This document shows positions 1-8,541 of a stretch of 12,067 nt of DNA, one piece after another; the stretch's first letter is position 1, and every line of letters starts with the position of its first letter. The translations under genes and the position numbers were made by a program. The notes beneath the pieces were generated by a model, which saw only the letters and a program-made list of their open reading frames with translations, made no database searches and was not told the DNA's origin. Origin of the DNA: Brevundimonas sp. UBA7534 (lineage in GTDB: Bacteria > Pseudomonadota > Alphaproteobacteria > Caulobacterales > Caulobacteraceae); NCBI RefSeq assembly GCF_002479325.1, contig NZ_DLMO01000185.1, positions 1 to 12,067 on the forward strand, written 5' to 3'.

Positions 1-24
1 GGCGCTCCGCCCAGCCCTCCATAA

Positions 25-44
25 CTCCGCCGGGAACGGCGGAG
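25..44. other. GC-rich hairpin at left edge
   Basis: CTCCGCCG (25-32) and CGGCGGAG (37-44) are perfect 8-base complements around a GGAA loop, which is a GNRA tetraloop in RNA. No T-run follows on either strand, so this is not a standard intrinsic terminator. In one plus frame a TAA lies at 22-24, directly before the hairpin, so it could be the 3' end of an upstream gene. On the minus strand an ATG at 22-20 opens a frame leaving the window, but its GGAG would sit only two bases away. The identity of the neighbouring gene cannot be decided from this window. Confidence 0.4.
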
Positions 45-78
45 GGGATGACGCACGCCTGATGAATTGGAGCGACCC

Positions 79-318
79 TTGGCGAAGCACAGAACCCGCA
101 AACCCAGACCCGCGCGCGGCCTGCCGCCCCGCGATCCCGTCTATGACGCCGAAACCGAACGCATCCGGCGCGAGCTGGAGGCGGACTGCATCCGCCTCGA
201 CGCCCTGCTGATCGAGAAACGGGCCGAAGCCGCCGAGCGCGCGCGGATCAAGGCCCTGGCCCGGCAGGCCCAGGAGGAGTCCGAGGCCGAGACCGGCGAC
301 ATGGACCTCTGGTACTGA
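79..318 (+). CDS. Small charged hypothetical protein, 79 aa
   Basis: I do not recognise the family. The TTG at 79 is chosen over the TTG at 67 because GGAG at 69-72 lies six bases before it, while 67 has no well-placed ribosome-binding site. The protein begins MAKHRTRKPRPARGLPPRD, a basic, proline-rich head of about 20 residues. The rest is a highly charged, alanine-, glutamate- and arginine-rich stretch that should be mostly helical, possibly a short coiled coil, ending in MDLWY. There is no signal peptide, membrane segment or cysteine pair, so it is probably cytosolic. Codons end overwhelmingly in G or C like neighbouring real genes, which supports true coding. It converges on the kinase gene with a 29-base gap. 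Function is unknown; a nucleic-acid or ribosome-associated role would be a guess from charge alone. Confidence 0.7.
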   Translation: MAKHRTRKPRPARGLPPRDPVYDAETERIRRELEADCIRLDALLIEKRAEAAERARIKALARQAQEESEAETGDMDLWY

Positions 319-347
319 CGTCCTTCGGCGGCGCCGGACGGCGTCCC

Positions 348-995
348 TCAGCCCTCCAGCAGCGGCTGAAGCAGCGGATGCGCCAGCACCGGCGCCGCCA
401 GACGCACCACCGCCTGCGGATCCTCCAGCCGCACCGCCGCGGTGGCGTCCGCCACGACGAAGTCGGCGTGGGTGCGCGACGGTTCGGTCAGCCGCTCGTG
501 GCCCGGCCGCACGGTCGCCAGATACTGCGCCACCACCGAGTCCGCCGACCGGCCGCGTTCGGCCTGGTCGCGCAGCAGGCGGCGGATGAAGCGGATGTCG
601 GCCGGGGTGTCGACGAACACCCGGATGTCGAACAGGGCGGTCAGGGCCGGCGTGCACAGCACATGGGTGCCCTCGCCCACCACCCCCTCGGCGGCGGCGA
701 TCGGCTCTCCGCCCGGCTCGCGCCCATGATGGATGAAGGAATAGACCGGCGCGGTCACCGGCCGTCCGGCCTTCAGCGCCGTCAGGTCGGCGATCATCAG
801 ATCGTGGTCGCGCGCCGCCACGTCGTCGAAGTCGAAGGTCGCCGCGTCGAAGCCGGGCAGGGAGGCGGCGTCCCTGTAATAGGAGTCCTCGCGCACCAGC
901 ACGGCCGCGCCCGGCGGAAGGGCCGAGACCAGCGCCTCCGCCAGGGTGCTCTTGCCGGAGCCGGAGCCCCCCGTGATCGCGATCAATATGGCCAT
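348..995 (-). CDS. udk: Uridine kinase-like P-loop kinase, 215 aa
   Basis: Predicted to phosphorylate uridine or cytidine with a nucleoside triphosphate in cytosolic pyrimidine salvage. The family's landmarks appear in order. The Walker A loop GGSGSGKST is at residues 9-17. DSYYRD (37-42) matches the DSFYRD substrate segment. FDFDDVAARD (54-63) corresponds to the 'FDHPDAxD' element, PVYSFIHHGR (83-92) to the 'PIYDFxxHxR' element, and VVGEGTHVL (105-113) to the 'VxEGIxxL' strand. RDQAERGR (142-149) is the arginine lid, followed by QYLATVRPGHE (157-167). Length equals the usual 210-215 residues. The ATG at 995 is preceded by GAAGG six bases upstream on the minus strand and is spanned by a 12-base inverted repeat. 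Several motifs are diverged from E. coli Udk, so another nucleoside or small-molecule kinase of the PRK/uridine kinase family remains possible. Confidence 0.78.
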   Translation of the reverse strand: MAILIAITGGSGSGKSTLAEALVSALPPGAAVLVREDSYYRDAASLPGFDAATFDFDDVAARDHDLMIADLTALKAGRPVTAPVYSFIHHGREPGGEPIAAAEGVVGEGTHVLCTPALTALFDIRVFVDTPADIRFIRRLLRDQAERGRSADSVVAQYLATVRPGHERLTEPSRTHADFVVADATAAVRLEDPQAVVRLAAPVLAHPLLQPLLEG

Positions 996-1032
996 GTCGC
1001 GCCTTCTAGATCGGCTTTCCCGACATGGCCAT
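988..1032. repeat. 12-base perfect inverted repeat at udk start
   Basis: ATGGCCATGTCG (988-999) is repeated as its exact reverse complement CGACATGGCCAT (1021-1032), separated by 21 bases. The left arm contains the uridine kinase start codon and the spacer contains its ribosome-binding site. In mRNA the arms could pair and hide the start, or the DNA dyad could bind a regulator. The right arm also creates an upstream minus-strand ATG (1032) opening an eight-codon frame, MAMSGKPI, that stops at TAG (1008-1006), ten bases before the kinase ATG. Confidence 0.55.
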
Positions 1033-1072
1033 CGCGGACGATCCGTCGCGCCGAACCTGACCCTGCGTCACG

Positions 1073-1101
1073 TTGCTTAACGGCGATCACCAAGATAGCG
1101 T
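1073..1101 (+). promoter_or_regulatory. Tentative promoter for the acyl-CoA ligase
   Basis: In the divergent gap 996-1153, TTGCTT (1073-1078) and TAGCGT (1096-1101) are 17 bases apart and could serve as weak -35 and -10 boxes for the ligase gene starting at 1154. GATAG (1094-1098) and CTATC (1104-1108) form a five-base dyad over the putative -10. Both matches are poor and nothing else in the gap stands out. Confidence 0.2.
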
Positions 1102-1153
1102 CCCTATCAAGCGTCGCACCCAAGCAGACGCAACCAAGGGACAAGGATACGAC

Positions 1154-2776
<1,623 letters not shown>

Positions 2777-2795
2777 CCCCGATTCCGGAGCGCCG

Positions 2796-3482
2796 ATGCC
2801 GTCCAGGGAACCCGTGCCCGCCGTCTTGCCCTGGCTGACGGCCCTGGCCGCCGCGCCACTGGTGGTGATCGTCGCGGCGGTGGCGGCGACGCGCTTCGGC
2901 GGCGTCGACGTGGCCCTGGCCTACGACGTCTTGACCTGGACGGCGGCGCGCGCGCTGGCCTGGGTCGCCCTGGCCGCGGCGCTGGTCGTCGCCTTGCTCG
3001 CCTTTCGCGACCTGAAGGGCAGGGGGCTCTACGCCGCCGTCGCCCTGATCCTGGCCGGGGCCGCCGTCGCCGGCTTCCAGGTCCAGGCCGCCCGGCAGGC
3101 CGCGGACACGCCGCGCGACGTGACCAGCAACGGCGCGGAGCCACCCGCCTTCTCCCGTCTGGCGGCCCTGCATCGCGGCCAGACGCCGACCGGATCGGAC
3201 GCCTGCCCGGCGGCCCGCTCGATCCCGACCCAGGTGCTGGCCCAGCAGGCCGCCGCCGCCCTGGTCGACGCCGGCTTCCCCGTCGTGCGGGCCACCACCT
3301 TCGAGGTCGAGGGCGTGCACGAAGGCGCCTGGTTCGGCTTCGCCCACGACGCGGTGGTGCGCATTCGGCCCGGCCGCACCGACATCCGCGTCGCCGCTCG
3401 CGACCGGACCCGTCCCGATGGCGGCGCGACCTGCCGCCTGGCGGGCAGGCTGGCCGACGCCCTGGAAGCGGCCGCCCGCTAG
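2796..3482 (+). CDS. DUF1499-family membrane protein, 228 aa
   Basis: The N-terminal half has three hydrophobic segments likely to span the inner membrane, at about residues 10-32, 50-70 and 78-96. After the third helix comes TPRDVTSNGAEPPAF (105-119), matching the 'IHDITTDxxDPPAF' element seen in DUF1499 proteins. The C-terminal soluble part ends with RIRPGRTDIRVAARDRTRPDGG and a 'A-x-R-I/L' helix, the typical DUF1499 finish. The biochemical role of the family is not established. GGAG (2786-2789) lies six bases before the ATG. The 19-base gap from the ligase implies an operon and perhaps an envelope or lipid-related job, which is inference. Two cysteines (in DACPAA and ATCRLA) in the soluble domain could pair if that domain is periplasmic. 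The TAG stop overlaps the stop of the convergent hydrolase gene. Confidence 0.8.
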   Translation: MPSREPVPAVLPWLTALAAAPLVVIVAAVAATRFGGVDVALAYDVLTWTAARALAWVALAAALVVALLAFRDLKGRGLYAAVALILAGAAVAGFQVQAARQAADTPRDVTSNGAEPPAFSRLAALHRGQTPTGSDACPAARSIPTQVLAQQAAAALVDAGFPVVRATTFEVEGVHEGAWFGFAHDAVVRIRPGRTDIRVAARDRTRPDGGATCRLAGRLADALEAAAR

Positions 3483-4381
3483 ACCAGGCGGAATTCGGCC
3501 GACAAGGCGGCCTCGGGCGCCGCCTCGACGACGCCGTCCTCGACCAGCTTGATCAGGTGGGCCAGGACCGACAGCGACGCCGCGGGCCACAGCCGCCGGT
3601 CGACGGCGGCGTAGAGCACCGGGACCATCTCGGCGATCGTCCGATCCCCCGCCGCCAGCCGCGCCAGAACCTGGGCCTCGCGCTCCAGCCGATGCGCACG
3701 GTAGGCGGCTAGAAAGGGCGCGACCTCGGTGATCGGCGGCCCGTGCGTCGGCCAGATCGTGGCGAAGTCCCGCGCCATCACCGTATCCAGGCTGGCCAGA
3801 TAGTCGCGCATATTTCCGTCGGGCGGCGCCACCACCGTCGTCGACCAGCCCATCACATGGTCGCCGCTGAACAGGGCGTTCTCCTCCTTCAGGACGAAGG
3901 CCAGATGGTTCGACGCATGGCCCGGCGTGGCCACGGTCTCCAGCGTCCAGCCGTCGCCCGCGATCACTTCGCCGCCGGTCAGGACGACATCCGGCGCGAA
4001 GTCCGGATCGTCCTCCTCGTCCAGGGCGCCCGAGGCATGGGTTTCGCGGACCGGCGGACGCGCCGCCAGCACGACCGCGCCCGTCTTCTCCGCAAACGGG
4101 CGCGCCAGGGGGACATGGTCGCGGTGCGTATGCGTCACCAGGACATGGCTGACGATCCGGCCCTTCACCGCCGCCAGCAGCGCCGCCTCATGCGCGGGGT
4201 TCAGCGGGCCGGGGTCGATCACCGCCACCCGGGCGCCAGGCTCGGGCCGCCCGACCACATAGACGCCGGTGCCGGTGAAGGTGAACGGGCCGGGATTGTG
4301 CGCCACCAGCCGCTGGATCAGCGGCGACACCGAATCCGTCCGCCCGTAGGCGAAGTCGAAGTCGCGCACGAACGGGATCAT
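3479..4381 (-). CDS. MBL-fold hydrolase with winged helix, LACTB2-like, 300 aa
   Basis: A metallo-beta-lactamase-fold hydrolase, expected to bind two zinc ions in the cytosol. Metal ligands are visible: HTHRDH at residues 84-89 (H84, H86, D88, H89), H155 in TPGHASNHL, D174 in SGDHVMG and H213 in PTHGPP. Residues about 225-285 (YRAHRLEREAQVLARL to LVEDGVV) match the small winged helix that follows the MBL domain in LACTB2-like proteins. Human LACTB2 is a single-strand endoribonuclease, but bacterial members are mostly uncharacterised, so thioesterase, nuclease or other ester hydrolysis are all possible. No signal peptide is present. The ATG at 4381 gives MIPFVRDFDFAYGRTD, which fits the start typical of relatives, although the ribosome-binding site is weak. 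Its last bases share CTAG with the opposing DUF1499 gene. Confidence 0.88.
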   Translation of the reverse strand: MIPFVRDFDFAYGRTDSVSPLIQRLVAHNPGPFTFTGTGVYVVGRPEPGARVAVIDPGPLNPAHEAALLAAVKGRIVSHVLVTHTHRDHVPLARPFAEKTGAVVLAARPPVRETHASGALDEEDDPDFAPDVVLTGGEVIAGDGWTLETVATPGHASNHLAFVLKEENALFSGDHVMGWSTTVVAPPDGNMRDYLASLDTVMARDFATIWPTHGPPITEVAPFLAAYRAHRLEREAQVLARLAAGDRTIAEMVPVLYAAVDRRLWPAASLSVLAHLIKLVEDGVVEAAPEAALSAEFRLV

Positions 4382-4410
4382 GGGCGACCGCCGCCGTCTT
4401 GGCGCCGCCC

Positions 4411-4425
4411 TTGCGTTAACGAGTC
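4411..4425 (+). promoter_or_regulatory. TTGCGTTAAC element with GAGTC site
   Basis: The 69-base gap between two divergent starts (4381 minus, 4451 plus) contains TTGCGTTAACG (4411-4421) followed by GAGTC (4421-4425). GANTC is the CcrM methylation site in Caulobacterales and, near promoters, can mark GcrA-dependent transcription; this is established for Caulobacter and only inferred here. A similar TTGCTTAACG occurs at 1073-1082 before the ligase gene. GANTC also occurs by chance in coding sequence of this window, so support is weak. Confidence 0.22.
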
Positions 4426-4450
4426 AGAAACCTTCGCCGGAGCGCCCGTC

Positions 4451-4597
4451 ATGGCCCGTTCGATCGCCCTCGCTGTCTCAAATCGGCTCCAGCCTATCGT
4501 CGCGGCGGTCCTGTGTCTCATGGCGGCGCAGCTCATCGTCGCCTCCTGCACCCCCGAACCCGCGCCCTATGCGGCGCGGGTCGGGATCGTGCGATAG
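4451..4597 (+). CDS. Predicted mini-lipoprotein, 48 aa
   Basis: A short gene with a good start: GGAG at 4439-4442 lies eight bases before the ATG. Residues 1-15 form a polar, basic head (MARSIALAVSNRLQP), 16-29 a hydrophobic core, and VASC at 30-33 fits a lipobox with C33 as the lipidated residue. The mature peptide would be only 16 residues, CTPEPAPYAARVGIVR, anchored to the inner or outer membrane. Codons mostly end in G or C, as in real genes here. It could instead be a single-pass membrane peptide. No function can be assigned and I do not recognise a family. It is divergent from the hydrolase and convergent with the secreted-protein gene, with three bases between the stops. Confidence 0.5.
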   Translation: MARSIALAVSNRLQPIVAAVLCLMAAQLIVASCTPEPAPYAARVGIVR

Positions 4598-4600
4598 CGA

Positions 4601-5125
4601 CTACTCAACGATCTGTCTCCGTACAGAAAAGGACACGCCATTGCCGACCGTCATTCGGTAACTGCCAAACGCCCCACGGCGAATTGTGACAGGCTGTCCG
4701 CTCGCCCGGGTGATGTATGGGCTGGCGGTGTCGATTTGCAGCCATACTGAGCCATCACCCAAGGTCAGCAGCCACCGCCCTCCGGGGCCGACCTTTCGCG
4801 CCGCAACCAAGGTCGACGCGATCGACTGGATTTCTTCGGGCGACGGGCGCTCTCCCTGTGGTCGCCACAGCCTTACGCCCAATCCGAAGGTCCGACGTTC
4901 GTTGTCTTGGATAGCCTCTCGATCCATGACCACAACATCCCCTTGTGCCTGCGCGTCGCTTAACCGGGCCACAGCATGATCATAGCAAGACAGCCGCGCC
5001 GATTCGTCGCCGATCTCACGGCAATCCATCAGAGCGGCGATTATCGAGGGTGGATTGGACGTCTCCGCCTGCACCGTCCCGCCACCGGAGAGCAAAATTA
5101 CCAAACTAATGGCTGCAGTTGACAT
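4601..5125 (-). CDS. Secreted hypothetical protein with CYD motif, 174 aa
   Basis: An exported protein, probably periplasmic. Residues 1-20 look like a signal peptide with a short hydrophobic core and cleavage after VQA. Right after it, DCREIGDESARLSCYD (34-49) carries C35 and C47, a spacing likely to form a disulfide. This 'C-x-I-x-D-x-ARLxCYD' pattern recurs in exported alphaproteobacterial proteins and in VasI-type proteins. The second half (RWLLTLGDGSVWLQ, 117-130, then PVTIRRGAFGSYRM, 145-158, and FSVRRQ) resembles a widespread beta-rich module with 'LxxGxVWxQ' and 'IxRGxxGSYxL' signatures whose function is unknown to me. GGAG lies six bases before the ATG on the minus strand. Base composition and codon use are less GC-biased than in genes to the left. 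An imperfect 18-base dyad sits 49 bases upstream of the start. Confidence 0.78.
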   Translation of the reverse strand: MSTAAISLVILLSGGGTVQAETSNPPSIIAALMDCREIGDESARLSCYDHAVARLSDAQAQGDVVVMDREAIQDNERRTFGLGVRLWRPQGERPSPEEIQSIASTLVAARKVGPGGRWLLTLGDGSVWLQIDTASPYITRASGQPVTIRRGAFGSYRMTVGNGVSFSVRRQIVE

Positions 5126-5170
5126 GTTTTTCTCCGCGTCCTTCTAACTAAGGAATTCTGATTGCGAGAT

Positions 5171-5194
5171 CACGGTAAATCTGGATCTACCTTG
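5171..5194. promoter_or_regulatory. Operator-like imperfect palindrome
   Basis: The core GGTAAATCTGGATCTACC (5174-5191) reads GGTA-x-ATC-xx-GAT-x-TACC, with seven of nine base pairs symmetric. Flanking CA and TG extend it to nine of twelve pairs across 24 bases. It lies 49 bases upstream of the minus-strand gene starting at 5125 and 195 bases upstream of the receptor start, so it could control either. No bound regulator is encoded in the window. Confidence 0.4.
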
Positions 5195-5320
5195 CTCTCT
5201 GGCGGGTCGGTTTTCGTGTGGCATGGTTGTGACAGTCATGTTGCGACCGCGTTGGCTGGGGGGGAAGCATCTGGACAACTTTGTGACGATAAGGTGGACT
5301 TTCGGTAACCCGACCGTCGG

Positions 5321-5348
5321 TTGGGGTGGGGCTTGGCTGAAGGATACT
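5321..5348 (+). promoter_or_regulatory. Tentative promoter for the TonB-dependent receptor
   Basis: TTGGGG (5321-5326) and GATACT (5343-5348), 16 bases apart, are the closest sigma-70-like pair before the receptor start at 5387. They match the consensus at only three and four of six positions. A small dyad, CCGAC-C-GTCGG (5310-5320), abuts the putative -35. The rest of the 261-base gap (5126-5386) shows no gene I would support. Confidence 0.22.
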
Positions 5349-5386
5349 GCCTTCCGGCGAAGTTGGCCTAATTTCGGGAGATCAAA

Positions 5387-8300
5387 TTGAAAACGCAAAG
5401 CTATCGCCGCGGTTTGTTGGCGACCACGATGATCGCTGGCGCGCTTGTCGCCGCCACCGCGACGCCGTCTTTTGCACAGACCGCTCCGCAGGACGGGGAG
5501 GCCACGACGGTTGAAGAGATCGTCGTCACCGGCTCGCGTATCCGGGTTCGCGACACGACTGGCACTAGCCCGATCGTGACGGTTGGGGCTGATGCGCTGG
5601 AAGAAATCGGCACGGCGTCGGTGGAAACATACCTAAACGCGTTGCCGCAACTGTCGCCGAGCCTGACGAAGACGAACAACAACCCCTCTTCTGGCGGCGC
5701 CGCCTTCCTAGATCTCCGCCAGCTTGGAACGGCGCGGGGCCTCACCCTGGTAAATGGTCGTCGTCTGGTCCCCGGGTCGTCAAGCGGAGCGGTCGACGTT
5801 TCCATTCTGCCGAGCGGTTTGCTGGATCGGGTCGAGATCATCACCGGCGGCGCCTCGGCAGTGTACGGCGCCGACGCTGTGTCCGGTGTGGTCAACTTCA
5901 TCCTCAAGGATGACTTCGAAGGTCTGCAGGTTTCCGCGCAGTACGGCATTTCGGATCAAAACGATGGTGAGGAGCGCCAGTACAATCTGATCACCGGAGG
6001 CTCGTTCGACGATGGTCGCGGTCACCTGACGTTCGCTGCTTCGCATAACACGCGCGACGGCATCGCGCAGACGGAGCGCGACATTTCGCGCACCGCTCAG
6101 TACTGCTTCAACGATGGCACCTGCGTGCCGAATGGATCGGCGACGACCGGCGACGGCACCTTCAGCATTCCCACGACGGCGACGGCGACTCAGCTCGCCG
6201 CCTATCAAGCCTATTTCACGGCGCGAGGCCTGCCGGCGACGTCTGAGCTCATCCGCGGCGGACAGCGCCTCGGCTTTAATCCTGACGGTTCGCTGTTCAT
6301 CGCCGGCGTTGGCGACGGCACCTTCGGCTACACTGGTCCGAACACCGAAGGTTGGGACCCGGACTCGATGTTCCTGTACGACTTCAACCCGGTAAACCTG
6401 TTGCAGTCGCCGTACGAGCGTACGAACTTCTACACCACCATGAAGTACGACATCACCGACCGCATCGAGTTCTACGGTGATGCGCTGTACAGCACCTACA
6501 CCAGTTCGAACCAACTCGCTGAATCTCCTGCGTCGTTCGCGATCCCGGTCGCGACTACAACGACGCTGCCGGCTGAAGTGCGCGCCCTCATGACTGGAGC
6601 GGGCATCACCAGCTTCACTTTGGCGCGTCGCTCCAACGAACTGGGTCCGCGGACTTACAACTACGACACCACTGCCTATCAGGCGACCGGTGGTTTCCGT
6701 GGCAGCATGCCGCCGATCTTCGGCAACGAATGGTCCTATGATGTCTTCGCGTCATTTGGCCGCTACGAGAGCCGCCAGGAGTTCGCCGGCTTCCCCGAGG
6801 GCAATCGCATTCGTGCGGCTCTCGCCGGCTGCCCTGCCGGATCGCCGCTCGGACCCGTCGGCAGCACGGGCGCTCCATCGACTTGCGTGCCGTTGAACCC
6901 GTTCGGCGCCAATAACATCACCCAGGCGCAGGTCGATTACATCGAGGCCAAGGGGCAGTTCCAAGTCACTGAAATTGAGCAGAAGAACGTGATCGGCTCG
7001 GTCACTGGCGATCTGTTCCAGCTTCCTGCGGGCCCGGTCAGTTTCGCGGCTGGCCTCGAGTATCGCGATATCGATTATCAAGACACGCCTCCCGAGGGTG
7101 TGCAGACCGGGTCGTTGCTGGGTGGCAACTCGGCTGGTCCGGTGACGGGCGGCTACGATGTCTGGGAAGTGTTCGGCGAACTCCGTGTTCCGCTGTTGGC
7201 GGATATGCCCTTCGTCAAGTACCTCGGTCTGGAAGGGGGCTATCGCGCCTCGGATTATTCCATCAACCAAACGACCGACACTTGGAAGTACGGCGGTGAG
7301 TATGCCCCGTTCGAGTGGTTGCGCTTCCGCGGCCTGCAGCAACGCGCCGTGCGTGCGCCTTCGGTGGGCGAACTGTATTCGACCCGTGCGGAAGGCTATC
7401 CTGGCGTGACGGCCGGTAACCTGGATCCCTGCGACAAGGATAGCGCTGCGCGTTCGGGCCCCAATGCGGCTCAGGTGCTCGCGCTTTGCCAAGCGCAGTC
7501 GCCCCAGATCACGGGTAACTGGGATTCGGTCGGAACACAGTATCGGACCTTCTCGGGCGGCAACCCCAACCTGGCGCCTGAAACGGCCGACTCCACGACC
7601 TATGGCGTCGTCATCCGTGCGCCCGCTTCCGCGCCCGGTTGGGCATCGACGTTGAGCGCGACTGTCGACTACTTCGATATCGAAATCGAAAACGTCATCA
7701 GTTCGGTCGGCTTCTCGACCTCGCTGTCGCGCTGCTTCGACCCGACCTACAATCCGACCTTCACCAACGCCAACATCTATTGCGCGAACCTGAACCGCGA
7801 CACGGAAACGGGTTATTTGACCAACGTCGGTCTCAATGGGTCGATTTCTCAAACCAACGCGAACCTCGCCACTTTCAAGGCGTCGGGCGTGGATATCGCG
7901 CTGAACTACGCCATGGTTCTGGCTGACTACGGCCTACCCGCTTGGACTGGTCGCTTGAGCTTCAGCACTCAAGGCACTTGGTACGAAAATCAGCAGTTCC
8001 AAAGCCTGCCGGGCAACCCGTTCAGCGATAACTTCGTCGGCACGATCGGCGATGGTACGCCAGGCGCGACGACCCTACCGGAATGGAAGTTCAATACCCG
8101 GCTCTCTTGGCAGTACGAAAATCTGTCGGCATCGCTGCGTTGGGCCTACATCGACTCGGTCACTGATCCGAGCGCTGTTGTCGAAGATGGCGATATCGGG
8201 GAGATCGAGGCCTACAACTACTTCTATCTGAACGGATCGTGGGCGGTGAACGACACGCTGGAAATCTTCGGCGGCGTCGACAACCTGTTCGACAAGGATC

Positions 8301-8398
8301 CGCCGCGTTACGCCAGCGGCTTCCAGTACCAAACTGACCCATCGACCTATGACGTGATCGGCCGATACTTCTACATCGGCGCTCGCGCGCGCTTCTAA
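5387..8398 (+). CDS. TonB-dependent outer-membrane receptor, 1003 aa
   Basis: A beta-barrel transporter of the outer membrane that takes up a large substrate using energy from the TonB-ExbB-ExbD complex. Residues 1-30 form a signal peptide (basic KTQSYRRG head, hydrophobic core, cleavage after PSFA). EEIVVTG (44-50) resembles the conserved sequence at the start of the plug. The plug runs to about residue 175, with LVNGRRL (121-127), RVEIITGGASAVYGADAVSG and VVNFILKDDF. The barrel follows, including RAVRAPSVGELY (653-664) and VDNLFDKDPP (from 964), and ends in the aromatic F1003 as required for barrel assembly. The start is TTG with GGGAG six bases upstream (5376-5380); the next methionine, M15, would remove the signal head. 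The roughly 1000-residue length is typical of Caulobacter/Xanthomonas receptors. Eight cysteines fall in four close pairs, probably in surface loops. The substrate is unknown: no siderophore, vitamin or sugar genes lie beside it. Confidence 0.95.
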   Translation: MKTQSYRRGLLATTMIAGALVAATATPSFAQTAPQDGEATTVEEIVVTGSRIRVRDTTGTSPIVTVGADALEEIGTASVETYLNALPQLSPSLTKTNNNPSSGGAAFLDLRQLGTARGLTLVNGRRLVPGSSSGAVDVSILPSGLLDRVEIITGGASAVYGADAVSGVVNFILKDDFEGLQVSAQYGISDQNDGEERQYNLITGGSFDDGRGHLTFAASHNTRDGIAQTERDISRTAQYCFNDGTCVPNGSATTGDGTFSIPTTATATQLAAYQAYFTARGLPATSELIRGGQRLGFNPDGSLFIAGVGDGTFGYTGPNTEGWDPDSMFLYDFNPVNLLQSPYERTNFYTTMKYDITDRIEFYGDALYSTYTSSNQLAESPASFAIPVATTTTLPAEVRALMTGAGITSFTLARRSNELGPRTYNYDTTAYQATGGFRGSMPPIFGNEWSYDVFASFGRYESRQEFAGFPEGNRIRAALAGCPAGSPLGPVGSTGAPSTCVPLNPFGANNITQAQVDYIEAKGQFQVTEIEQKNVIGSVTGDLFQLPAGPVSFAAGLEYRDIDYQDTPPEGVQTGSLLGGNSAGPVTGGYDVWEVFGELRVPLLADMPFVKYLGLEGGYRASDYSINQTTDTWKYGGEYAPFEWLRFRGLQQRAVRAPSVGELYSTRAEGYPGVTAGNLDPCDKDSAARSGPNAAQVLALCQAQSPQITGNWDSVGTQYRTFSGGNPNLAPETADSTTYGVVIRAPASAPGWASTLSATVDYFDIEIENVISSVGFSTSLSRCFDPTYNPTFTNANIYCANLNRDTETGYLTNVGLNGSISQTNANLATFKASGVDIALNYAMVLADYGLPAWTGRLSFSTQGTWYENQQFQSLPGNPFSDNFVGTIGDGTPGATTLPEWKFNTRLSWQYENLSASLRWAYIDSVTDPSAVVEDGDIGEIEAYNYFYLNGSWAVNDTLEIFGGVDNLFDKDPPRYASGFQYQTDPSTYDVIGRYFYIGARARF

Positions 8399-8419
8399 GC
8401 AGAAGCAGACTTGAACTGA

Positions 8420-8450
8420 GGCGGCGGAGCCACGCTCCGCCGCCTTTTTT
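8420..8450 (+). terminator. Intrinsic terminator after the receptor gene
   Basis: GGCGGCGGAGC (8420-8430) and GCTCCGCCGCC (8434-8444) form a perfect 11-base stem around a three-base CAC loop, followed by six T's (8445-8450). It lies 21 bases after the receptor stop codon and should end that transcript, separating it from the following exported-protein gene. Confidence 0.93.
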
Positions 8451-8459
8451 CGTTATAAG

Positions 8460-8523
8460 CGTCGCCGTAGAAAAACCATCAAGGGCGACGAACGTTATCA
8501 GGGCGCCACAGCGATGGTGGCGC
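8460..8523. repeat. Two short dyads in leader of the 190-aa gene
   Basis: In the 91-base gap after the terminator, CGTCGCC (8460-8466) pairs with GGCGACG (8484-8490) across 17 bases, and GCGCCAC (8503-8509) pairs with GTGGCGC (8517-8523) across seven bases. Either may be an operator or an mRNA leader hairpin of the gene starting at 8542. No convincing promoter boxes are visible. Chance pairing is plausible in GC-rich DNA. Confidence 0.3.
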
Positions 8524-8541
8524 TGCAACTCAGGTACACCT

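Noticed and set aside
62..202. Short plus-strand frame from the ATG at 62
   Set aside because: Its codons lack GC bias at the third position and it is out of frame with the well-supported gene from TTG 79; no ribosome-binding site precedes it.
3743..4450. Plus-strand open frame leading into the mini-lipoprotein
   Set aside because: This part is antisense to the MBL hydrolase and Arg/His-rich. Only the segment from the ATG at 4451, which has its own ribosome-binding site and codon bias, is retained.
5144..5398. 84-residue minus-strand frame in the gap before the receptor
   Set aside because: It covers the receptor promoter region and start, has no good ribosome-binding site or recognisable domain, and its codons lack the genome's bias.
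6752..7852. 366-residue minus-strand frame inside the receptor gene
   Set aside because: It is antisense to well-defined barrel sequence and made largely of Arg-rich low-complexity segments.
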